A DNA stretch of 64,000 bases from Haemonchus contortus. Its lineage: Eukaryota; Nematoda; Chromadorea; Rhabditida; Trichostrongylidae. The stretch lies in NCBI GenBank assembly GCA_000469685.2, contig LS997564.1, positions 17,010,615-17,074,614 of the forward strand, in the 5' to 3' direction. Shown piece after piece: positions 48,201-60,200 of this stretch. The notes beneath the pieces were generated by a model. That model saw nothing but the letters and a program-made list of their open reading frames with translations. It ran no database searches and had not been told where the DNA came from. Each line of letters starts with the position of its first letter. The stretch's first letter is position 1. The translations under genes and the position numbers were made by a program.

Positions 48201-51200
48201 GTACTCCGAAAGTTAATTTGAAAAATAGAAAACGGAACTTTGACGTGAACGTTGTTTCAAAAGGGTATCAGAGCAAAGGCTTTGAAAGGTTGCTAATAGT
48301 AGACATAAAAACCAGAGCCAGAGGGTAAAGAGCAGATAAAGATGTCAAGATGTTCTACATTATGACAATGGCAGGCAGCTTTCCATCTGTGCTCTAGCAT
48401 TTGGGCAGGGAATCAGAGAATAGGACAGTGTAATGAGTAAGCTGATCAGTATGAATGATCCCATCGGCCGAAATCGGCATTGAGCCGCCCGGACGATAAT
48501 GATTTAAGATTTTGCTCAATGCCTGGGTCCCGGTCTAGTTGACTAATGACCAACCCATAACTCAGTTACCTTATTCCTGCTTCCATATGACAAATTGCAG
48601 TGAAAAAAACAGTCAAGGGGAAGCATAAACTCGAATGAGGGGCTCTTCTTTAATCCAGCAAGAAGTAAATATAGTAAGTAGTAAAGGATCGGTTATCTAT
48701 TCTTCCTTATATACCTTTTTTATTTCCCTTCTTAATATTATTACCTTTACCTTTATGATTTAACTAGTGTTATATTTCCTTGAAATTTTCAGCGGCTCAT
48801 GCCGTACTTACATCATTTGGACCAGTAATCGGTGTATTTGTGGGTGGATATCTACTAAACATCTACGACGACTTCGACAGAGTCGATCAGTGAGTTTTAT
48901 TCCACATATTGCCCTTTTACATCATGCGCTCTTGCACTGCTTTTTCGGCAGCGATATCAATAGCATCATACCCGCGTTTCCTACTATTTCGTTTTCTGAT
49001 GCGATTCTCGATAGGCAAGTTCTCTTTCGTACAAATACAAGTACCGTAGAAGTTCCAATTCTGATCGAGGCCAAGTTGACGGGCAAGACGAATTGGATGC
49101 ACGTCCCAAAAAAGCAAATGCGCCTTTGAAAACTTGTAATATGGTAAGTGACTCTATGGCTAAAGTCGTGGAGTACTCCGGTGGAGGCGTACCAAGAGCG
49201 AACTTTGCGAAAAAGGGGTTGCTCCCATCCTTGCGGATTTGTACTACACTTATTCCAGCTACTGGCTAGTTTCTTCCCTACTCGCCCCTCCACCCCTTTG
49301 GCCGGATTCTTGCAGGCTTTGGATCTCCTTTACCACTCCAGTCACTAAGTGATTTCTTCGCTGAAACAGCTCCAGTTACAGTTTTGTCTGCCTGGTTGCT
49401 GACCTACAAAGCAACACATGTATTTCGAAAGGGAAAGAGCCATAGCTAATGTTGAGAAAAGAAATAATCCCACTATATCTCGTGCTTTTTGGCTTGCTGC
49501 AAGACGCAATCGCTTCTGCCATACAATGAGCTTCCTTTTCAGCCCACCCATAGCTCGGACAGATCCTCGCTGGATTGGCGCGTGGTGGATTGGATTCCTA
49601 GCCTCATCCATTAGTGCTCTTCTGATCGCGTTCCCAATCTTGGGCTTTGCTCACGAACTTCCAGAAGCGAAACGCCATCGAGCCAAAGATGTCAATCAGG
49701 TGATCAGTGACTTTATAACTGTAGAATACTCAAAAGTGTGAAGATATTTTGTGCTTTCCTAATCCTCAAATTTTAACTTGAAGGTTATACCATTCACTAT
49801 ACCATTTACCATTGACTATGCTACACCACCATACCATTTACCACCCGTAAGGCAGTGAAGTAATAGGGGTGAATGAAAAAGGAAATTCTAGTAATAAAAT
49901 TATACAAATCGACCTCTTACAGCCCTATTAATCTAGGTCCATATGGTAAATGGCAACGTGTGCGAAAAGGATGCAAAAAAACTTCCGGTCATAGTTATGG
50001 TAAGTTTATTGCCTGCAGGATTACGGTAGGTATTCGATGTCAGCAGTGATATCCACCTGTTTTAGAAAATTTGCCGAAACCCAACTTTTGTCGTTTGCAT
50101 TATCATCGGTATCTTCGAATCGATTATCATCAATGGATTTGCCGCTTTTATGCCGAAAATCCTCGAAACACTCCTCAGTACTACACCCATAATAGCTTCC
50201 TACTTATCGTGTGAGCTGCTACTTTAGACGCTAGGAACTTTTACAGTCCAAGAACCCCTTCACTTAAAATTTTCAACAGTAGCTCTTTAGCTGTCGTCAT
50301 CTTCGCTGCAGCCGCTGGTGTGATGGTTGGCGGAATGGTGATTCGCAGATTCAAATTACAGGTGGGATTTGTAAAGCACTTACAATAAGATTAACCACTA
50401 GAATTCAAGAAGCCTTCTAGGTTTTTTGAGTGTTGTTTTTTTTTCGAGCGCTTCGAAAATCTAGATTTATTCTGCATTTTTGATTTTTTTTAGCAATTTT
50501 TACATTTCGATCAATTACACAAAATTTCAAAGCGAGTTGCTCCAGTAGCTATCACAAATGCTAAGGTGTTTGTAATCGAATCTGGATAAAATTTCCTAAT
50601 TTGGGACAACTTCTTTACACTCCTCTTTAAGAGAAAAAACTGAGCGCAAACTTTTTTGATTTTTTCTTTGTCAACACAGAATTTCCGAGACTTAGACAAA
50701 CAATAGTCTGAAAGAATTTTGCTATTGAAAAAGGATTCTAGTGATCGGTGATTAAGGTTAGCGGTGTCTCCCGTATTTCACTCACTTTACACTGCTTCGG
50801 CTGCTTAGCTCTATGCACAATCGCTAAAAGATTTCAATCATTCACAACTGAGATTGTACGCAACCGCTTACACTCGCAGAAACTCGCGTACTGTCCCGTG
50901 AAGTATGGCTTGAACAGCACACGGCACGTTCCACACATAGATAATGCTTCTTTTCCCTTGCGTTAATCTCGTCCGCCGCAGGGTCCGCTATTCTTGTCAG
51001 CCATCTCCAGTTCCTTCTACCAACGGCATCTTCTGCCGTTACTTCGGCTTCGACGAGTTCATTCTCCTCCCTCTTCTTTGGGGCTCCTCGTGGCTCCTCT
51101 TCTCTTGAGCCTCGAACTCCATTGCCTCCCTTATCGGATGATTCGGTTGTCTTCGGTAGCACGTGTCCGTACCAACGTAGACACTGCTCTCTCATCTTAT

Positions 51201-54200
51201 GCTGGACAGGTGCTGTATACATCGCTCTGACGTCTGCGATTCTAATCTGGTCCAGTGCTTCCAACCGCAAGCCCATCTGAGTATTCCCATCTCAAAGGAG
51301 TGAAGCTGTCTTTCATGGTTTCTATTTGTGGGGTAACACTCACTGTCGTAGATCATCGCGGGCCTCACCACTGTCCTGTACACCTTTCCTTTGACCGCCC
51401 TAGAGCACTGACGGTCGCAGAGGATACCGGTGGACTCCCTCATCCATGCCGCGTCAATAAGGGATCTTACAGCCTGATCCACGCTGAAGTCAGCGGCTAG
51501 ATAATTCCTCAGATATCGGATATCCTGTACCCTTTCGACGACTTCCCCGAGGCAGTCTACGATTGACTCCATGCACTCCTCGGAACTGAGGAACTTGGTT
51601 TTCTTCACATCAGAAGGACCCCCTTATCCGCCAACACTTTCTGCCACTTCTGCAGCTCCTCCTGGAGTTCTTCCCTGCTCTCCGCTATTCAGCGTCAGAG
51701 CGATGTCATCTGCGTAGAGGATGATCTTCAGTGGTGCATCTAGGAGCTCGCTTGTGATAGCATCCAGTGTGAGTAGGAAGAGTAACGGGCCTAGAGCTGA
51801 TCCTGGTGTACTCCAACCGTGACGTCTGCTGCTTCGGTCAGTCCGTATGGAATGCGTAATGATGTCGTGGATCCATCGTACATGTCTTTGACAAGGGAGA
51901 TGAGGTGTTCTGAGACGTTTCGTTCACAGAATGCTCTCCAGAGTACTTGTCACGGGAGGCGGTAAGGCCTTCTTAAGAATAAGTAGGGCTAGATAGCAAG
52001 GTTTACGCTTTCCTCGATACTACTTCTCCATTACTTGTCTGGGTGTGGAGATAGCATCCGTTGTAGACCGTTCTGGCATGAAGACGAATTGCTCCCGCGA
52101 GATCTCGAATTCCCTCAATCTGGAGTAGACTAATCGCTCGTACATCATCGTGTGAGCAGCAGCCCAATCCCCCTGCAGTTGGAGCACTGAATCGCGCCCC
52201 CTTTCTGCTTTAATATGGAAATGATGGTATTGCTCCTCCAGGCATCTGGGATTCTTCCTTCAGTAGTCAGAGTGTTCAGGAAACGGGTGAGCCACCTACT
52301 CCCGTCTTCTCCTAGCGCCTTCCATGCCACGATGAGAATTTTATCCGGACCAGTTGCTTTTCAACCCTTCATGTTCCTAATTGTCCTACGCACTTCATCC
52401 TCAGTCCGCAGTTCAACGCGACCACACCTAGATAGTGCTAAAAAATAAAAACGGACTCACTTGTCAAGGGTTTCGTGAAATGGCTGTATGTTGGTTCGTT
52501 TTGCACTATTTTATGCTACTGCTACGTTTTTTATGACCTAGACAGAAAAGAGTTAGGAATCTCCTTGTGTTGTGAGCCCAACGGCATTACTCCATCGCCA
52601 GTACCACCTGTATCCAACTTGTCTTCGCGAATTGCGCCATTCAAGCAATGCGACTTTGAGCCTTCGATTCCAGTCCTGTGCACGTCTCCATTCTGGCCGA
52701 CCAAATCCACCAGGATGCCCCTTTACTCCTTCGAACACTTCAACATTTGCTTTGGCCAGCGCTATAGAACTTAACTGATTATGCATCCACTTCGTTTTTA
52801 GTGAATTCATTTCAAGTCCGACTTCACTTGATTTTTTCTGTCGTTGCGCATGCTTCTGTTGGAGCTCTAGAGCATTTTTTGTAAAAAAGACGGAATCGCC
52901 AGCAAAACTGTAGATAATTCAGTTGCTCTCCATTGATCTACATGCCTCTATTCCAGTGAGATCACTGAAAAAGGCTTGTAAAATTAGCGCAAACAAGTCC
53001 GACGAAATGTTATCACCTCCGTGAAGAGCTTTATTTTTGTGGTACAGATACTGTTTAGGTTTTCCAGCAGGTCGACATAACATGAATTGATACCATATAT
53101 ACTGTGATACAGTAGCGCTCAAAAGTCTTCGGTGAAATGGTACATCAGCCGTACTTTTCAGTCGTAACTTCTTTCCTACTGGATCTAATCGAGCGAAATT
53201 TCTATATTAGGAGCGTGGGTGTGTTGTGAATATTTACCACTATTAACCTGCAATCTGATCATGTTCCAAATATCACAAAGAGCTTGAACACAAAATCGAC
53301 TGAAAATACAGATGATGGTCCTTCTATAATCTCTTTCCTTTTTATCATGTCAAAAGTGTACGAGCGGTAAAGCCGATCACGCTAGATGAGAAAAACGCAC
53401 ATAAGGTGCGAATAAGTGCAGACGCCAACAACTTTAGTTTCAGCAAAATGTGTTACCGCAACAAACACCTTACTCTACCTGTGGATATTGAAGCTTTGCA
53501 GTGAAATAAGGTTGGGTAGGGTGAAATATGCTCTAGTTAGACATATCCAAATTCCGTGTCATTCGGTCTACTAGGAAAAAAGTTATGAACGAAAGAGCGT
53601 CAAAGCATTTCACCGAAGACTTTTGAGCGCTACTGTATACTGTGACGATTGTGTCGTGCCCAATTCAGATATTCGCTTTTGAAAAGTTGCTACGCGGGTC
53701 TTACAATACATCACACTCGAGATAACGAGGTTTATTAAATCCTCCAACTTGGATAGACTATACGTAATAAAGTGACTGATACATACAAAAGGCACGAGCC
53801 GGTGAGGATATGGCGTAATTACAATGTGGAACAATACTATATATACGTACGACGCGAAGGAAATAAATGACTGCGTAACGATACTTGTTTGGCTTACGAC
53901 TGATATTAAGCAAAGGAAAAAAAAGCGAATATTCCTTATAAATGAAAATGAAAAGCGTAACTAAAAACGTAATAAAAAGCACAATGGTTGCGTAAGGAAT
54001 GGGTAGAAAAAATCAAAGGCAAACGACCTCTCTCATCGTTCGGATGTGATTATAGGGGCGAGGCACCGAGCCTTGCACGACTGGAATCACATCATCGCAT
54101 TTTGTTTTGTGAGAAAGTTGAGCTAGGGAGATGTTTCTAGTCGCGCAAGGCTCGATTCGCCGAAGTCGCAATTTGATTCGCGTCACAGTTGCAATATGTA

Positions 54201-57200
54201 CTCATCGCATTTACTTAGTACCGCGTCTGAATCGAAAGCTTCCCTGTAGTCAACAAATGCTATACGCATGGAATCCGATACTCTCCACGTTTTTGGGTAA
54301 GGTGAGTGCAGCGTACAGATAATTGAGCGCGGAATATCCATTTCGGATGCGGCTCGCTCTCGGCTCATCTCCAGGTGTATGACTATGCAATTTGGGATTT
54401 TTCTAGTGTAGGTCTTATAGATTTGGGAGAGCAAAATGATAGATCTGTAGTTATAGGGCTGTCAGAATCGCCCCCAGATTTTCCATCGTGACCTTCATAC
54501 AGTGTATGTGGGGACTCAATATTGCAAAAAATACCACACGGGACCATCTTGCCTTTCACGATGGAACCGACTTCAAGCTTGGACCCATTACAAGCTCCAT
54601 TTCCCAGCTAATTTCTTCACTGCTTGACCACTTCGCTGAGACCGCGCTGAGAAGGATCTCTTGTTGTAAGCGAATAGTTGCCTGCCACACGTTCATTTCC
54701 GCGCGATCGTGGTGCTTGATCCGCCCGCGAGGGAATAACAGTGAAGTCACTTCCCGCGACAATGACTTAATGAGAACATACTGAAGACATAATCTCTCAT
54801 GTTCTCTTACTTTCATGTTTCGTTCCATCGTCAACATTTCTTCTTCCATTTCTTCTTACAGCTCAAAAAGATCTCCTTCTGCGTTTTCCCGTTGTCATTG
54901 TGCTTCTGACTTTACGTCTGGGATGTTGCACAAAGCCGTGTTATGACCGTCCTCAAAATTGAGAAACTCAAAAGAAGTGCCTGAGACGCGAACAGTTGTA
55001 ACAACATTTCTTTTTGGGTGCACGATTTTCCGAATTGCCGCATCGGGCTAGGCAGTACTGGCAGTATCCTTTCTCCAAGGCTATGTTCCATCTTTGATTT
55101 CCGTTTGTAACTGTTGGGCATGAATCGAAGAAATGTTCTATCAGAAGAAACTACGGACACAAGTTAATTTGAATCGGAAACTCAATTTAAAACTATATTC
55201 AATGACGCGATCAATATCTTCACCTTACGGGTTTCGATCTGAATACGCGTTCGAAACCCAACTTTGGTAAGCTGAAATTAATGATTCAATCAGTGGTTTC
55301 ATTTAAGTGAGTTGAATATGTGTTCTAAACTAACATAAAGAAGTTACTATTTCTTATAAAAATGCCAATTTATAAGTTCTTGAAACATACCTCTCCACCG
55401 GTCGCTTGATTTAAGTACCGATTGGCTGATGCACCAAATGACGGGATCTCTTGTTTACGCGAATAGCTTGCCTGTCACGAGGTTTTATGTTTCTTACGCG
55501 ACCCAATAAGCGAGACTTACTCAAGTGTCAACTATTTAGTACGAAATGGTTATTGCGTGACCCTTTAACCCTCGATAACCTTTTACCACCGTTGTCACCA
55601 CTGATAAAGCTGTACACTATTTGCCCCCGTGTGACCTTTGATAACCCTTTTCCTGTAAGTGCCATTGTAAAACCACTGATAGCCATGAGAATATTCACTA
55701 TCCATTGACCTTTTGTATGTTTCTTCCCCGTATCGGCTGGGTATAAATACCCGCCGCATTGCCGATACGGGGCGTTCTTGTGCTTAATGAACCTGCACAG
55801 AAGCCATTGCAACACACACATCGCCCAAACCAAAGGGCAAAGGCAAGCTAGCCACTAACCGAAAAGCTCTTGTCCCCAAACCGGGACAATTTTTGGTGCA
55901 TCGGCCAAATCAGCCACATTTTCCTGTTCCATCGGATAACTCCAATTGAACTTGGAATAAACCACCGTCTGACCAGGGAAGGGTTTCAACTTCCCATGGA
56001 ACTTTAAGTAGAGACCAAGGTATATCGATAGGGCTTCGAAAGCTATTAACAAATATGGAAATTAAAACTGCTAAATGAATCTACCAAAAAAGTTGTGAGC
56101 GTTCAAAGTTTGCATGCTAAAGCATGTAGAGACAGTGCCAGTTGATGAGCCCAGTTGCCCGAACGACCACAAGGGTCCCCGTGGCGTAGTGGCAAGGCTC
56201 TCCCTCTCCAGGTGAGCGATGAGGGTTTGTTTCCCGCTTTCGTTTTCGCTTTTGCAAAACGTACTTTCATCCGAATAAAAGCTCCAGAATCGTTTTTCTT
56301 ACTAATTTAAGTTAGCGATTTGTTTCGGCTATCATTTGCGATCACCTATCGCGGCGCTTATTTGAAAATTCTTGAGGTGGAGGGGGAAAGTCGTATCACT
56401 TAAAACACACACACACAAAATGCACACAAAATGCTCACAAAATGCAAACCTCATAATTACCTGCTGTCTCTCTACAACCGTAAATGAGACACACAATCGA
56501 TTCAAAACCAAAAAAATACATGTTTTCTCTACCCATTTTTAGACTTGTTTCATCGATGTTGAGTTTTCTCGCGTGTCCAAGGCTATCTTACTTTGGGTGT
56601 GTGTGTGTGTTTCGGTGTTGAAAATGAAAGAGCGTTACAAAAATGACGTGGAGAAACTTTAAATAAGTGCGGTGATAGGTAATAGATACAAAGGTGGTCG
56701 CAAATAATAGCCGAAACAAACGGCTAACTTAAAATAGTAAGAAAAAACGGTTTAGTAGCCTTCATTCGGATGAAGGCACGTTTTGCAAAAGTAAAAACGA
56801 CAACGGAGAACAAACCCTCATTGTCCTCCTGGAGAGGGAGAGCACTCCCACTACGCCACGGAGATCCTTGCGGCCATTGCGGCAACTGAGCTTTTCAACT
56901 GGCACTGTCTCTACATGCGTTAGCATGCAAACTTTGAACGCCCACAACTTTTTTGGTAGATTCATTTAGCAGTTTTAATTTCCATATTTGTTGATAGCTT
57001 TCGAAGCCCTATCGATATAGCTAGGTCTCTACTCAAAGTTCCATGGGAAGTTGAAACCCTTCCCTGGTGAGGGCAAAACCCTACATAAGCCTATTCCCTC
57101 GGCAAAACCCATTGGAACCAGGAGCTTTTACTGTTCAGAGCAACAGTATCGACCGGTCTTTGGCAAAATCCATAGACTAGGAAATAATTTGAAAAAAAGG

Positions 57201-60200
57201 ACAATAAATAAATAAAAGTCCGAAATGTCGCTGATTCTCCACAAAAAACCAATAGGATACAGCGCAAAAACCCTTAGCACTCTGCTAGAAAAGTACAGCT
57301 CATACGCAGAGGAAGTAAACACTGCTGGCGATGACCGCACACAGTACGAAGAGTACTCTACCGCAGTTAATCTGATAGCTGGCGGAATAAAAATAATAAA
57401 ATCCAGCAGAGATTCCCTGCAATCTCTCGTCGACAAACTAGAAAAAGAATTCGACGAAGCAAAAACCAGAGGTAATAAAAAAGACCTCATAAATGATGTA
57501 GAAGACATTGATTCAGAATGCAAATTCACGGAAAAAATATCCCGTGCCAACGAAATGATCTACGTGTTGGAAGCACGACTAACAGAAAGCAGAAATAAAC
57601 TGCAAAAACTTGCTCAAAAGCTGGGAATAAACCTGAAAAGGAGCGAAATAACACAGCGCAATGGTGCTAAAGAGGACGAAACCAAAAATCAGTCCACAGA
57701 AGACCCCGAAATCGAAGGGGACTTAGCCTGGCTGTCAGAGGACATGTCCGACAAGTTGGACAACGTCTCTGCGTGACCCTTTAACCCTCGATAACCTTTT
57801 GCCACCGTTGTCACCACTGATAAAGCTGTTTACTATTTGCCTCCTGTGACCTTTGATAACCCTTTTCCTGTAAGTGCCATTGTAAAACCACTGATAGCCA
57901 TGAGAATATTCACTATCCATTGACCTTTTGTATGTTTCTTCCCCGTATCGGCTGGGTATAAATACCCGCCGCATTGCCGATACGGGGCGTTCTTGTGCTT
58001 AATAAACCTGCACAGAAGCCATTGCAACACACACATCGCCCAAACCAAAGGGCAAAGGCAAGCTAGCCACTAACCGAAAAGCTCTTGTCCCCAAACCGGG
58101 ACAGTTATCTTCTAGTTAGTGACGCGTGTTAGTTAAGAGAATAACCATCAGATAGAGAGCCAGCACTTCAAACGTTGGTTGAATAAGATGGGGAAGAAGA
58201 AGAGGACGAATAAAGAATGCCTCTCATGTTCCCACTCTTTTCTTATATGTAGTCATTTTCGTTTTTCGCGATCGTGGCGCTTGATCTGCCCCCGCGGGAG
58301 CAGCAGTGAGACGGCTTGACGTCACGTGCTCTCCTAGTTTCACGACCACCCACAATGCCATCTTTTATCTTCACCAACTATTGCAGATAAACGTCTAGCA
58401 GAGGGTCCGTGATAATGTCCTGTAGTTGTGGGAAGCGTTGTGTACTCTGATACTCCGTAGTTCTTTTTCCTTCCGTGCCTTACGCTGAGGTGTGGGCTTG
58501 TTGTGCAGACTCGAGGCACCCTCACACACACATCTCGTGTTCAAATCATTCCATTTTCATAGCTTTCTCCAAATTTCTTTTGCAGCAGTCCATTTGGGTT
58601 GGGAGCCCTCTTGTCCTGTAGCTGCTTTGTCCGCTCATTGTTACTATATATTCGCAGCTAACCCCACGCGGACGTGGGCTCCTCTATCCACAACCTGAGA
58701 ACGCGCCAAATGGCTCCGAGCACAGCACATTGGATTACGCCGCACAGGCTGTGGATTATGCCTGCTCCATTCGGCAGTATGAAATTGATGTTAAAACATT
58801 CCATTCGAAATTGCAGAATTATAAAAAGTTCATCTTAAAACAAACCAAAAACTTGATTTTTTCCAGAGTTATAACAACCTAATTCAAGTTCCTCAACGAC
58901 CATTTGTACCAATTATTACGTTTCTACTCTATTTGAAGTTGCTCCTTGCTGGAACGTAGTACTTACCTTATCTATGATTAATTGTCCAAATAAGGAGAAC
59001 CTCTGGTGAAACTAATTAGATGAAATAAATCAATAATTGCCCGGATGTACTTTGAAATAGAATTTAGCTAATCAATCTGCCACAATTAATATTAGTGGAA
59101 GATTAGAGGTACTCATACAATTCCATTGCAGGTTGGCGGAATGCTGAAAATGATAATCGTCTGCCATGTAACGGCTTTAATTTTCACCACCGGTCTACTG
59201 ATTCACTGCCCTCAGAGGAGTTTCGTCGGTATCAATACCGCCTACGATGATATGTAAGCCCATCTTGTGAGCCGATATCCTTCTACACATACACAGGGTT
59301 ATTCGTTTTTTTAGCGATATTCACTCCAATGCTGAACATCACGTGGAAGACTCATGCAATGCGAATTGTAATTGTTTGGTATGTTTGTTTATATAGATCT
59401 AGTGAATCCTAACCTTTCAAACTTCTAAGTTAAGTCAATTAAAAACATTTTTTTAGAGTGCCGGTGAGCTCTTAGTGAAAATAGGCTGAAGCTTTTATAA
59501 ACGCACAGTTCACGAAATGGTTTCTGAGATTTCGTCTTAGGATGAATTTGTGAGCTCCCAAAGACAGCACGTGAGACATTGTCGGGTTGAGAAACGACCT
59601 CAACAGGGTCGTTTTTTGAACCGACGATGTCCCACATGCTATATTTGATAGCCATAAGGGCTTCAAAACTGAGTTGGCCAATGTACAACCCCAAAAGCGG
59701 CAGTGTTATGACGGCCTTCTAGGCTTTGCCACTCACAAAGAAGACTTCGTCGTAGTTTTGATCAGCCTTCGAGGTTTTTAAAACAGCACTATCCAATCGG
59801 CTAACGTTTCGGCAATATCGCCTTCGTCGGAGCCTGTAAGTCGAAACAATATTTGTGATTCGTAGGCCACCATTTCAAATTACAAGAAGAGAACTCTATA
59901 GGAAAGTAAAACAGAAGCGATGAGCTGACCTGTAACCGGCTGGAGCCGTTTGTCTGCACCCTGAGCCCGAAGTTCCTTACGGCGCTTTTATATGTGCTGG
60001 GACTCAGAGGTCGGGTCAGGGATTGCTCCAGGGGACCCCCCAAGATGTAAACTACTAAATAAGGTCATGCGAGGTCAGGTCCCTGCCGATGGTCGCGCAT
60101 CGCCCCTGGTATTGATTTTTCAGCGGGTCTGGGTATTTTCACCCGTCACCCCTGCCTCGGCGCCCCCGCGGGGGTATCGACTGTGTAGATCAAAGCCACA

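Larger units (their letters stand above)
55549..58108 (+). mobile_element. Short LTR retrotransposon with 5-bp target duplication
   Basis: Two direct repeats (55554-55888, 57770-58103), about 98% alike, begin TG and end CA and are flanked by the same five bases GTTAT (55549-55553, 58104-58108). A tRNA-Gly primer site follows the 5' LTR. The internal part is only 1.9 kb: an inverted repeat and one gag-like frame, no protease, reverse transcriptase or integrase. No polypurine tract is evident before the 3' LTR. It could move only with enzymes from a relative. Lies in transporter intron 11, same orientation. Confidence 0.95.

Noticed and set aside
48767..49129. 120-codon plus-strand frame
   Set aside because: Overlaps exon 7 in another frame and runs into intron; shadow.
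55597..55833. Minus-strand frames repeated at 57833-58048
   Set aside because: They are the same antisense frame in the two LTRs, not genes.
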